A stretch of 42,546 nucleotides of DNA from Bacillota bacterium (GTDB lineage: Bacteria > Bacillota > Clostridia > Lachnospirales > Lachnospiraceae), in the NCBI GenBank assembly GCA_023663285.1, contig JAMPHT010000028.1, positions 1 through 42,546 of the forward strand. The letters run 5' to 3'. Shown in pieces: positions 7,198-15,178 of the stretch. How positions within the stretch are numbered: position 1 is the first letter of the stretch; the number at the start of each line of letters is the position of its first letter. The notes below the pieces were generated by a model, which was given only the letters and a program-made list of their open reading frames with translations, made no database searches and had not been told where the DNA came from. Position numbers and translations under genes: made by a program.

Positions 7198-7692
7198 TCA
7201 AATCTTGTATTCCGGCTTGCCTACCGCACGGATGATATAGTCCCCCGTCTCCGGATAAAAAATTACGGTCCTCCCAAAATTTGCCCCTGTATCCTGTGCA
7301 AGGATCGGTATTTTCAGTTCCTTCAGTTTCGCCTTGGTGGCCTCCACGTTTCTTTCGCCTACCTGCCCCACGTTTACATTGCTCTGTCCCTGAAAAGGAA
7401 ACATAGTCGCCCCTCCGGCGATCTTTGCCACCATGCGCTTGCGCGGCGCCCCAAGCCTTTCCATCTGCCTGACGAGCTCCTCTATGCCCGTATCGGCAAA
7501 CTTTGCAATATTCATCTGACCATTCCGCATTGCCGTACTGTCCGGCAGCATAATATGGGCCAATCCGCCTATCTTTGTCTGCGGGTCTCTGATTGCAATC
7601 CCCACACAAGAACCAAGTCCCAGAGTCGTCACCCCGTTGGGGGCTACGCAAGTCTTAAGATCCGCCATTCCAACTTTAATTATTTCACTCAT
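7198..7692 (-). CDS. cheD: Chemoreceptor glutamine deamidase CheD
   Basis: 164 residues. CheD deamidates glutamines in chemoreceptors and is stimulated or inhibited through CheC. The cysteine-hydrolase motif GLGSCVGIAI gives catalytic Cys29, AHIMLPDS gives His46, and Thr23 fits the third residue. ARKIAGGA-like and NVGQVGERNVEATKAKL stretches are also typical. The gene follows cheC in the usual Firmicutes order cheW-cheC-cheD. The start is the ATG at 7692 preceded by GGGAATGAATC. Confidence 0.96.
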   Translation of the reverse strand: MSEIIKVGMADLKTCVAPNGVTTLGLGSCVGIAIRDPQTKIGGLAHIMLPDSTAMRNGQMNIAKFADTGIEELVRQMERLGAPRKRMVAKIAGGATMFPFQGQSNVNVGQVGERNVEATKAKLKELKIPILAQDTGANFGRTVIFYPETGDYIIRAVGKPEYKI

Positions 7693-7744
7693 GATTCATT
7701 CCCGCTTCTCGTGTTTCTCTTTTTTCCAAGCTACATCATTTACG

Positions 7745-8368
7745 TCATACAACAGGCAGCCCCAGTGAAGTCAATATCTTCGCGTAAGACTCCATATCCG
7801 GGATCAGGATAAAATATCCGTCCAGCTGTATCTCATCATGGAACTGCGACTGAATCAAAAGGATCTTATCGCCGAAAATGCCAAACTGGATGGCCGGCAC
7901 ACTAAGAATAGCTCCTGCCATATCCACGGTCAGCGCCGGAGGCGTAGGGAATATTTTCAAATTTGTCAGCGTGGACAGGGAATTCAGGTATGCGCCCGTG
8001 ATAATATTGCCCACTTCCTTCATGGCTGACAGCCCCATCTCCTCAAATTCATGTCCTTCCGGCAGCATACCCATGGTGATCTTCTGAATCAGATGCCTTG
8101 CAGTATGCTCCTCCACCATGAACATCATGCTCCCCGTGATGTCTCCCTCCACACCCAGGAACACGCCTACCATGATCAGCTCCTCGCCGCCCATCATCTC
8201 GCCCACCTCAGAAAATTCCAGCAGCCTTACCTGGGGAACCTTCATATCCACCTTGCACTGCAGCATCTGGGACAGCGCCGTCATTGCGTTTCCGGCGCCA
8301 ATGTTGCCCAATTCCTTCAGTACATCATAATATGTTTCCGTAACCTGCTCTAAGCTCATGCCTCCCAT
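7745..8368 (-). CDS. cheC: CheY-P phosphatase CheC
   Basis: 207 residues. CheC dephosphorylates CheY-P and binds CheD. Both phosphatase centres are intact: Glu19 and Asn22 in LKELGNIGAGNA, and Glu118 and Asn121 in MKEVGNIITGAYLNSL. The ATG at 8368 has AAGGAG about 10 bases upstream; a second ATG three codons later is also possible. Together with CheD and FliY it makes up the Bacillus-type adaptation and signal-removal set; no cheZ is expected. Confidence 0.96.
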   Translation of the reverse strand: MGGMSLEQVTETYYDVLKELGNIGAGNAMTALSQMLQCKVDMKVPQVRLLEFSEVGEMMGGEELIMVGVFLGVEGDITGSMMFMVEEHTARHLIQKITMGMLPEGHEFEEMGLSAMKEVGNIITGAYLNSLSTLTNLKIFPTPPALTVDMAGAILSVPAIQFGIFGDKILLIQSQFHDEIQLDGYFILIPDMESYAKILTSLGLPVV

Positions 8369-8412
8369 GCAACTCGTTCTCCTTATCTCTAAATAATACC
8401 GATCAAATAATA

Positions 8413-8901
8413 CTAATTTTCCTCAAGACTGATAGCGCTCAGATCAAACAGGGATATCAGCTCTCCGTTGTGCTTGCCCACCGCGTTGATCAGGCTTGAC
8501 TTTTCTTCCTTTGCATTATATGTGATCTTTTCGATCTCATTGACAGAAAGTGATACGACCTCCTTCACCTCGTCAACCAGAATGCCCACATTGCCCTCCT
8601 GCTCCAGCTTCAAGACAATGATCCTGGTAGCTTTGGTGATCTCATCATCCGCCAGCTCCATCTTCAGCCGCATACTGATGACCGGGATCACCTCGCCCCG
8701 CATATTGATCACGCCCTTGATAAATGCGGGCATCTTGGGGATGCGCGTAATGGACTGCATCCTCACGATATTATCTATGCTGCGGATGTCGATCCCGTAC
8801 TGCTCCTCGCCCAGTCTGATAACAATGTACTGAATGGACGCCCCGGCAGCCTTGCCCTCTTCTAAAAGCAATTCCTGTACCGTACTGTTAGCCACTTCCA
8901 T
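8413..8901 (-). CDS. cheW: Chemotaxis coupling protein CheW
   Basis: 162 residues, a single CheW domain. It links chemoreceptors to CheA in the membrane-associated arrays. Typical stretches are YIVIRLGEEQYGIDIRSIDN, ITRIPKMPAFIKGVINMRGE and VIPVISMRLKM. It has a longer N-terminal lead (about 20 residues) than the shortest family members. The gene follows cheA by 17 bases, with a purine-rich ribosome site (AGAAGGGGGG). Confidence 0.96.
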   Translation of the reverse strand: MEVANSTVQELLLEEGKAAGASIQYIVIRLGEEQYGIDIRSIDNIVRMQSITRIPKMPAFIKGVINMRGEVIPVISMRLKMELADDEITKATRIIVLKLEQEGNVGILVDEVKEVVSLSVNEIEKITYNAKEEKSSLINAVGKHNGELISLFDLSAISLEEN

Positions 8902-8918
8902 ATCCGTCTGCCCCCCTT

Positions 8919-11045
8919 CTAAATCAGCACATTGGCATCCAGGATCAGAGCGATCTCGCCGTCACCTAAGATAGTTGCGCCGCTGATAAATTTACACTGC
9001 TTGATATATTTGCCCAGAGATTTGATAACGATCTCCTGCTGGCCGATCAGTTCGTCGATCACCAGCCCCGCCATCTTGTCCCCTTTCTTTACAATGACTA
9101 CGATCAGGTTCTCGTCCGCCGCTTTTCTGCTTTCAATATCAAGCACCTCGTTCAGGCGGATCAGGGGGATCACCTGTCCCCTCAGATGGATGACCTCTTT
9201 ATTCTGCACCAGCTTCACATCGCTGGGCGCAATATCCTCCAGGGTCTGGATGGTACCCAGGGAAATAGCATACTTTTCATCTCCCACCACCACCATCAGC
9301 GCCTGGATGATCGCCAGTGTCAGGGGCAGCCGGATGGTCCAGGTGCTTCCTTCTCCCAGCTTGGTCTTTACTTCCACCTCGCCGCTTAAGGATTCGATCT
9401 TGGAACGCACCACGTCCAGGCCCACGCCTCTTCCCGAAACATCCGTAACCTTCTTTGCCGTGGAAAAACTGGGCAGGAACAACAGGTTGACGATCTCCTT
9501 GTCCGTCATATTGGCCGCCTGTTCGGGCGTGATGGTGCCCCGTTCAATGGCCTTCTCCTTTACCGCTTCTGTGTCAATGCCGTTTCCGTCATCCCGCACC
9601 TCGATGACAACGTTGTTGCCATCCTGATAAGCATCCAGGAAAATGGAGCCTACCGAGGGCTTACCCCTCTGTGCCCGCAGCTCTGCGGACTCGATTCCAT
9701 GGTCCGCGGAGTTCCGCAGCAGATGCATCAACGGGTCGCCGATCTCGTCCACCACGGTACGATCCAGCTCCGTCTCCTCACCGGTCATATACAGCTCCAG
9801 CTTCTTATCCAGCTTCTTGGAAAGATCCCTGATCATCCTGGGGAACTTGTTCACCACATTCTCAATAGGAACCATTCGCACCTTCATCACGGACTCGTGA
9901 AGGTTAGTGGTGACCTGCTCCAGATATTCGATCTGCTCGTTGAATGCACTGTTGGTATTACTGGTCTGCTCCTGGCTGGACGCGGATACCAGGGAATTCT
10001 TTGCGATGATCAGCTCACTGACCAGATTCATCAGGGAATCCAGCTTTTCAATATCCACACGGACGGTTCGGTTCACCACCGACTTTGCGGCGGCCTTCTT
10101 GGTATCCTGCTTTGCAGGCGCAGCCTGAGCGGGCGCGGGCGCCGCTTCCATATGCTTTTCTCCTGACGCCGCCGTGCTCTCTGCGGGCACCGCCTTCTCC
10201 TCTTCAGCCGGCTGGGACGCTTCCGCCTTTTCCGCCTCCTCCTTCTGATAAGAAGGATTGTTCTCCAGCACAATGGGTGCGCCCATCGCTTTCTCGATCT
10301 CGGACACGCTCTCCGCCGCCGCTATGATCTTGTCAAGCTCTGCATCGGAAAGCAGCATCAGCGTGAAATCCCTGTCAAACTTTTCATCCTCTACATCCTG
10401 GGCGCTGGGCACGGAAATAATGATCTCCGCTATCTCCTCCACCGCCTTGAACACCAGAAATGCTCTCGCAGCCTTCAGAATACAGTTCTCCTGTACCACC
10501 ACGTTCAGCCCGTAGACCTTCTTGCCCTGGTTCTGGGCCTCCTTTATCACGGCGATCTGTGTGTCGTCCAGCGCGATCTCATTCCACTTATCTCCGCCCA
10601 CAGGCTCCGAGGAAGCCGCAGCTTCGGCGGTCTTCTTCTCAGGCGCCGCAGCGGCGCTGTTCCCGCCGTTCAAAATATCGTTCAACTGCCTGATCAGCCC
10701 TTCATTGTCATTGATTCCCTCGTCGGCGTTATTCTGAATATTGTCGGTATACTCCTCCAGCGCGTCGAGGCACTGGAAAAGAACATCGATCAGCTTCGGC
10801 TGCACCTTGATATTGCCGTTGCGCACCTCCGAGAACACGTTTTCCATATCATGGGTCAGATTCTGCATCCTCTTATAGCCCATGGTACCCGCCATACCCT
10901 TAAGCGAATGTGCCGCGCGGAAAATTTCATTGACGGTATCCTCTCCCTCCGGGTCAGATTCCAACTCCAGAATCTGCGTATTCAGATTTTGCAGATGCTC
11001 CTTGGTCTCGTCAAGGAAGATTTCGAGATACTGATTTACGTCCAT
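8919..11045 (-). CDS. cheA: Chemotaxis histidine kinase CheA
   Basis: 708 residues with five domains in order. The HPt domain carries phospho-acceptor His46 in FRAAHSLKGMAGTMGY. A CheY-binding P2-like domain covers about residues 150-255. An Ala/Glu/Lys-rich linker spans 256-320. Next come the dimerisation domain, from about VRVDIEKLDSLMNLVSELII, and the ATPase domain with N-box LLRNSADHGIE and the DVSGRGVGLDVV glycine box. The last part is a CheW-like regulatory domain. It phosphorylates CheY and CheB. The start is ATG with AAAGGGAT upstream. All catalytic motifs are present. Confidence 0.98.
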   Translation of the reverse strand: MDVNQYLEIFLDETKEHLQNLNTQILELESDPEGEDTVNEIFRAAHSLKGMAGTMGYKRMQNLTHDMENVFSEVRNGNIKVQPKLIDVLFQCLDALEEYTDNIQNNADEGINDNEGLIRQLNDILNGGNSAAAAPEKKTAEAAASSEPVGGDKWNEIALDDTQIAVIKEAQNQGKKVYGLNVVVQENCILKAARAFLVFKAVEEIAEIIISVPSAQDVEDEKFDRDFTLMLLSDAELDKIIAAAESVSEIEKAMGAPIVLENNPSYQKEEAEKAEASQPAEEEKAVPAESTAASGEKHMEAAPAPAQAAPAKQDTKKAAAKSVVNRTVRVDIEKLDSLMNLVSELIIAKNSLVSASSQEQTSNTNSAFNEQIEYLEQVTTNLHESVMKVRMVPIENVVNKFPRMIRDLSKKLDKKLELYMTGEETELDRTVVDEIGDPLMHLLRNSADHGIESAELRAQRGKPSVGSIFLDAYQDGNNVVIEVRDDGNGIDTEAVKEKAIERGTITPEQAANMTDKEIVNLLFLPSFSTAKKVTDVSGRGVGLDVVRSKIESLSGEVEVKTKLGEGSTWTIRLPLTLAIIQALMVVVGDEKYAISLGTIQTLEDIAPSDVKLVQNKEVIHLRGQVIPLIRLNEVLDIESRKAADENLIVVIVKKGDKMAGLVIDELIGQQEIVIKSLGKYIKQCKFISGATILGDGEIALILDANVLI

Positions 11046-11074
11046 ACTGCTTTACCCATCCCTTTCTTTTGTGG

Positions 11075-12157
11075 CTATGCCTTCACACCAACATTTAAGA
11101 TGATTTCCTGTGCAATCTGGTCCAGAGGCACCACCTGGTCCGACAGGCCTGCTGTCTCAACCGCCTTTGGCATTCCGTACACCGTACAGGTCGCCTGATT
11201 CTGCGAGATCACATGGATCGGCCTATTTGCTTTCAGATTCCGGATTCCTTCCGTTCCGTCCGCTCCCATTCCCGTCATGACGACGCAGACTATCTTGTCG
11301 TAACGGCTGTCTGCAAGGGATTCGTACATATAATTGGCGCAGGGCTTCACACCTTCCCTGCTGGGCTCGTCCGAGTAGTGGATGACGCACTTGCTGCCCA
11401 TACGCTTGACATTCATGTGCTTCCCGCCCATGGCCACATAGACCCAACCGCACTGCAGCTCGTCTCCCTCCTGCGCCTCCTTCACTCGAATGGGGCTCAG
11501 TTCGTTGAGACGCTCGGCGAGGGACGCCGTAAATCCCTTTGGCATATGCTGCACCAGAAGCACCGGCGCATCCAACTCCGCCGGGAGCCTAGGAATCACC
11601 TCATGCAGCGCCTTGGGCCCGCCCGTAGAGCTTGCAATGGCTACCACCTTCGTACCCGGCGCTTTTGCGGAATACTTTCTGGCAATATCCACCATCTTTG
11701 CAGTGACCTGTCTGCTCTCCTGGATCTTCTCGCGGGACTCGATTTCGGGCGGCTGGCTGTTTACAACCACCTCCAGCACCTCCATGAACTTCTTTCGGAA
11801 GGTATCCACACGGCAGTCCACCGCGCTGTCAGGCTTATGTACGAAATCAAGAGCGCCCAGCTCCAGCGCATCAAGAGTAAGCTTCGCACCCTCTCTGGTA
11901 TCCGTACTTGCCATCATGATCCGGGTGCGGATCTTATTCTCACGCAGCTTCTCCAGCAGCTGAATACCGTTCATCTTCGGCATATTTACGTCCAAAACCA
12001 CTGCATCGTACTCATTTCTGCTGAGCAGATCCAACGCTTCCAGCCCATTTGTCGCCCTGGCAACGACGCGGAATCTTTCGTCTGATTCAATTATATCACA
12101 GAGGACTCTTCTCATAAGTGCAGAATCATCAACAACTAGAATTTTTTTCTGTGTCAT
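11075..12157 (-). CDS. cheB: Protein-glutamate methylesterase / glutamine deamidase CheB
   Basis: 360 residues: an N-terminal receiver domain with phospho-acceptor Asp56 (AVVLDVNMPKMNG), a linker, then the methylesterase domain. Catalytic residues are visible in IASSTGGPKAL (Ser), LVQHMPKGFT (His) and MTGMGADGTEG (Asp). It removes methyl groups from chemoreceptors after phosphorylation by CheA. Its ATG overlaps the PilZ gene stop by four bases (ATGA), which suggests translational coupling. The partner methyltransferase gene cheR is not in this window. Confidence 0.98.
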   Translation of the reverse strand: MTQKKILVVDDSALMRRVLCDIIESDERFRVVARATNGLEALDLLSRNEYDAVVLDVNMPKMNGIQLLEKLRENKIRTRIMMASTDTREGAKLTLDALELGALDFVHKPDSAVDCRVDTFRKKFMEVLEVVVNSQPPEIESREKIQESRQVTAKMVDIARKYSAKAPGTKVVAIASSTGGPKALHEVIPRLPAELDAPVLLVQHMPKGFTASLAERLNELSPIRVKEAQEGDELQCGWVYVAMGGKHMNVKRMGSKCVIHYSDEPSREGVKPCANYMYESLADSRYDKIVCVVMTGMGADGTEGIRNLKANRPIHVISQNQATCTVYGMPKAVETAGLSDQVVPLDQIAQEIILNVGVKA

Positions 12158-12897
12158 GAATCATTTTCCTTTCTACGGCTCTTTCTTTCTTCTTCAAAAA
12201 TATATTTAATGATTTCCTCTCTTGTTTTCTGATCCATATCGTAGTACTGTACCCGGTGTTCCCAGGTCCCCGGACGGTTTTCCAGTTCTTTTGCGCTCAG
12301 GACCTTGCCTACCACCTCGTACTGCTTTTTCTCCCCGTCCTTCAGCAGATGATAGCTGATGTACATAAAGCTGTCCGTCTGATATTTCTGGGCGGAGATA
12401 AACCGCAGTCCCCCGCCGCTGATATCCACGATCACGCTCTGCCGCAGAGGAAGTCCCGGAGTCAGCATATAGTTCTCGCTTTCCTCTATGGCCTGGATCT
12501 CCTCTTCCTCCAGATTCCTTGCGCACATTTCCAGTGCGCAGCTGAACCGATAGTACTCGCGCCTCTGATACTTCCTGAGATTGCTTGTCATCTCCACCAC
12601 CAGAAGATACACATTATTGCTCTTGTAGCGGTCAATGACCCTGGCGAAGCACTGGAACAGGCCGCTGGTGCCGTAAAACACCAGATCGAACTCCGCGTCC
12701 ACCGGAAGCAGGATCAGCTTTGTCTGCTCCACGGGCATTGTGATCTCCAGCGTGTCCTCCGAAAGGAAGTCATGCAGGGTACTGAAAAAGGTCCTCTTCT
12801 TGCCGTCCCGCTGCATCTGCTTATCCCCGGCACGTCCCACTGCCTGTAATTCGATTTTGTCGCCGATCGATACAAATTTTGAAAGCATTGATATCAT
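12154..12897 (-). CDS. PilZ-domain flagellar brake protein (YcgR-like)
   Basis: 247 residues. The N-terminal half resembles the YcgR-type lead domain, and the C-terminal half is a PilZ domain with both cyclic-di-GMP motifs: Arg113-xxx-Arg117 in RREYYRF, and Asp158-x-Ser-xx-Gly163 in DISGGGLRF. YcgR-type proteins bind cyclic-di-GMP and slow the motor. The start was set at ATG 12897, which has AGGTGA at 5 bases; a GTG at 12906 is the alternative. It lies between flhG and cheB and overlaps cheB by four bases, so the brake is made with the motor and chemotaxis proteins. Confidence 0.9.
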   Translation of the reverse strand: MISMLSKFVSIGDKIELQAVGRAGDKQMQRDGKKRTFFSTLHDFLSEDTLEITMPVEQTKLILLPVDAEFDLVFYGTSGLFQCFARVIDRYKSNNVYLLVVEMTSNLRKYQRREYYRFSCALEMCARNLEEEEIQAIEESENYMLTPGLPLRQSVIVDISGGGLRFISAQKYQTDSFMYISYHLLKDGEKKQYEVVGKVLSAKELENRPGTWEHRVQYYDMDQKTREEIIKYIFEEERKSRRKENDS

Positions 12898-12918
12898 CTT
12901 CGTCACCTATCCTGTTCT

Positions 12919-13797
12919 TTACTTTTTTCCTGTTATAAGATGAGAGAAAAATGCCGCCATCCCCCGCTTTGGCTGCCGTTCTTCCTCCTCCCTGCCCAGC
13001 AGCTTCTGAGCCATTCTTTCGTATGCCAGCGCCGATCTGGCGCCCGGATTCTGGATGGAGATCGGCATCTGCTGCATCACTGCCCGCAGCAGCTGTACGT
13101 CCTCCGGGATGCTGCCCAGATACGTCATAGGTATTTTCAGATACCGGGATACCACCGCATTCAGCTTTTCAAAAAGGATCTGCCCCTCGCTTTCCTTCTC
13201 CACCCTGTTTGCGACCATCTTCACCTTGGTGGCTTCCTCGCTGAACCTGGGATGCCGGTACAGCGCCTTCAGCAGAGAATAGGAATCCGTGATGGATGTG
13301 GGCTCCGGCGTAGTCACCAGCAGGATCTCTCCGCTGGCCACCAGAAATTCCAGCACCGCATCCGATATCCCTGCCCCGGTATCTACAATGATAATATCCG
13401 CTATGGTATCCAGCTGCCCCAGGTTCTGTATGATATAGCTCAAGTAATCACGGCTTAAGTTCGACATCCCGGCGATCCCGCTGCCGCCGGAAATAAATCC
13501 CACCTCCATGGGACCCCAGGTAATAATGTCCGTGATGCTTTTCCCCTGATAGATCAAATCGCAGAAGTTGTGCTTCGGAACCGTACCAAACATGATCTCT
13601 ATATTGGCAAGCCCAAAATCTGCGTCCAGTATAATGATCTTCTTTCCCATTTTCTTAAACTGGATCGCCAGATTGATAGACGTGTTGGACTTTCCCACAC
13701 CGCCCTTGCCACTTGTCACGGTGATGACACGAGCCAGCGGTTTCGACTGCTGTTGACTTGCTGCTTTTATGATCCTTAATTGTTCCGCCTGGTCCAT
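12919..13797 (-). CDS. flhG: Flagellar number regulator FlhG (YlxH), MinD-like ATPase
   Basis: 292 residues. The deviant Walker A motif TSGKGGVGKSNTSINLA lies at about residues 28-44. LDADFGLANIEIMFG and IIVDTGAGISDAVLEFL complete the MinD/ParA-type nucleotide site. A DQAEQLR N-terminus, which in FlhG activates FlhF GTPase, is present. The start is ATG 13797 with AAAGGAGAGCGGC in front; upstream in-frame codons to 13860 were rejected because they lack the family N-terminus. FlhG works with FlhF to set flagellar number and position. It follows flhF after a gap that holds a composite hairpin element. Confidence 0.95.
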   Translation of the reverse strand: MDQAEQLRIIKAASQQQSKPLARVITVTSGKGGVGKSNTSINLAIQFKKMGKKIIILDADFGLANIEIMFGTVPKHNFCDLIYQGKSITDIITWGPMEVGFISGGSGIAGMSNLSRDYLSYIIQNLGQLDTIADIIIVDTGAGISDAVLEFLVASGEILLVTTPEPTSITDSYSLLKALYRHPRFSEEATKVKMVANRVEKESEGQILFEKLNAVVSRYLKIPMTYLGSIPEDVQLLRAVMQQMPISIQNPGARSALAYERMAQKLLGREEEERQPKRGMAAFFSHLITGKK

Positions 13798-13868
13798 GCC
13801 GCTCTCCTTTCTTGTATTTCTATTTCTGTACTTGCATTTATTCAAAATGTCTGCCGGCATCCGCCTGT

Positions 13869-13951
13869 GAAAGAATGCGAAGCATTCTTTCGGGCGCAGC
13901 AGAGAAAATCTTAGATAATGTCCTGCATTATCTTAGATTTTCTCTGCGCCC
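13869..13951 (-). repeat. Composite inverted-repeat element, copy B (after flhF)
   Basis: Two abutting inverted repeats. The larger spans 13892-13951: arms 13892-13920 and 13926-13951 pair almost fully around a 5-base loop, with a 3-base insertion and one mismatch. The mismatch sits in CTTAG, present in both arms on the plus strand (13910-13914 and 13932-13936). Directly next to it, GAAAGAATGC/GCATTCTTTC (13869-13891) is a perfect 10-bp stem with a GAA loop. The larger repeat includes the last codons and stop of flhF. The layout matches the element after fliH (33683-33806). I recognise no named repeat family. Confidence 0.85.
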
Positions 13952-15178
13952 TGTGCTAAGCAGACTCTTCACCGTCTTTTGGGGATTAAACAGTTCAATG
14001 TCGTCCGGCACATTCTGCCCGAAGGTCACATAGGCAATAGGCGCTTCCACACTCAGCCTGAGGTTCATCAGGTTCCCCAGGGATGATGTTTCATCCAGCT
14101 TTGTGAAAATCATCTGATAATCGGTTATCTCCTTGTAGCTCTCGGCGATCCGCTGCAGATCCCGATATTTCGTGGTGGCGGAAAGCAGCAGGAAGGTCTG
14201 GCATTCTCCCACCTCCTGCACTGCCGCCAGCAGCTGCTTCATCTTATCCAGCAGCTCTTCATTTTGGTGAGAGTGCCCTGCGGTATCCACAAAGATATAA
14301 TCGTACTCCCGAAAATCCGCTATGGCCGTTTTTATTTCCTCTTCAGAATAGATGACTCTGAAAGGCGCTTCCAGAATATTGGCATAAGTCCGCAGCTGCT
14401 CCGCCGCCGCAATACGATAGGTATCTGCCGTGAGAAGAGCCACCTTTTTCTTCTCCTCCACGGAAAAGTGGCTTGCTATCTTGGCGATAGTGGTAGTCTT
14501 TCCGATTCCCGTAGGCCCCATGAACAGCAGCGTCTTGGGCCCCCTGGCCGCCGGAGTGATGCCCTCCGCCTTGCCGAATTTTAAGATCATCTTCTGGTAC
14601 ACATTAGCCAGAATATAGTCAAAGGGCACATTGGGCTTTCGGTTTTTCTCCACATCATCCACGATCTGATTGGCGTACTTTTCATCCACCTCGTTTTCCA
14701 TCATGGTATTGTAGAGCAGGCGGATAAACTTTTCCTGTTCCCTGCTGCCGTCATCGGGTGCGGCCTCACCCTCCTTTGCCTCTCCGTCAGCCGCCCCGGC
14801 GTCCTCCTGAAGCTCTCCTCTTGCCTCCTCCTGCTGGAATCGGTTTACCAGCATGGTCTGTAAGCTGTCCAGCTTCTTCTCTATGTTCTGGGAGCTTTCA
14901 CTCATGACAGTCACGGCGTTCTGGGCAACGCGCACACCCTCCTCAAGCTTTGCCGCGTCGGGGTCCAGTCTCGCCGCTTCCCTGCGGACAGCCTGCAGCG
15001 AATCGCTTTCCTCCTCCAGCGCAACGGTGACTTCCACCTGTTTGCCGCCAAAGACGCCCGAAAATCCTTTCTTTTTTGCAGTTTTCACATTCATGACCAC
15101 AAGACCGTTCCCCAGCTCCTTCCTGGCAGCTTCCGTGGCCTCTTCTTCTGTCTTACCCACAAATTTCTTGATAATCAT
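13928..15178 (-). CDS. flhF: Flagellar biosynthesis GTPase FlhF
   Basis: 416 residues, an SRP-type GTPase. It has an N-terminal B domain (MIIKKFVGKTEEEATEAARK), a coiled-coil linker with an acidic insert (about 115-145), an N domain, and a G domain. The P-loop is GPTGIGKTTT (221-230), DTAG lies at 298-301 in FVDTAGHSHQNEELL, and TKLDE at 359-363. FlhF helps place the first basal-body components at the membrane. The ATG overlaps the flhA stop by one base (TAATG). The last residues (RRENLR) and stop are encoded in one arm of an inverted-repeat element, so the natural C-terminus may have been changed by it. Confidence 0.96.
   Translation of the reverse strand: MIIKKFVGKTEEEATEAARKELGNGLVVMNVKTAKKKGFSGVFGGKQVEVTVALEEESDSLQAVRREAARLDPDAAKLEEGVRVAQNAVTVMSESSQNIEKKLDSLQTMLVNRFQQEEARGELQEDAGAADGEAKEGEAAPDDGSREQEKFIRLLYNTMMENEVDEKYANQIVDDVEKNRKPNVPFDYILANVYQKMILKFGKAEGITPAARGPKTLLFMGPTGIGKTTTIAKIASHFSVEEKKKVALLTADTYRIAAAEQLRTYANILEAPFRVIYSEEEIKTAIADFREYDYIFVDTAGHSHQNEELLDKMKQLLAAVQEVGECQTFLLLSATTKYRDLQRIAESYKEITDYQMIFTKLDETSSLGNLMNLRLSVEAPIAYVTFGQNVPDDIELFNPQKTVKSLLSTGRRENLR

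Noticed and set aside
7184-7651. A 155-codon minus-strand frame overlapping cheD
   Set aside because: It is out of frame with cheD, whose catalytic motifs are clear, and its Gly/Arg-rich translation looks like a shadow.
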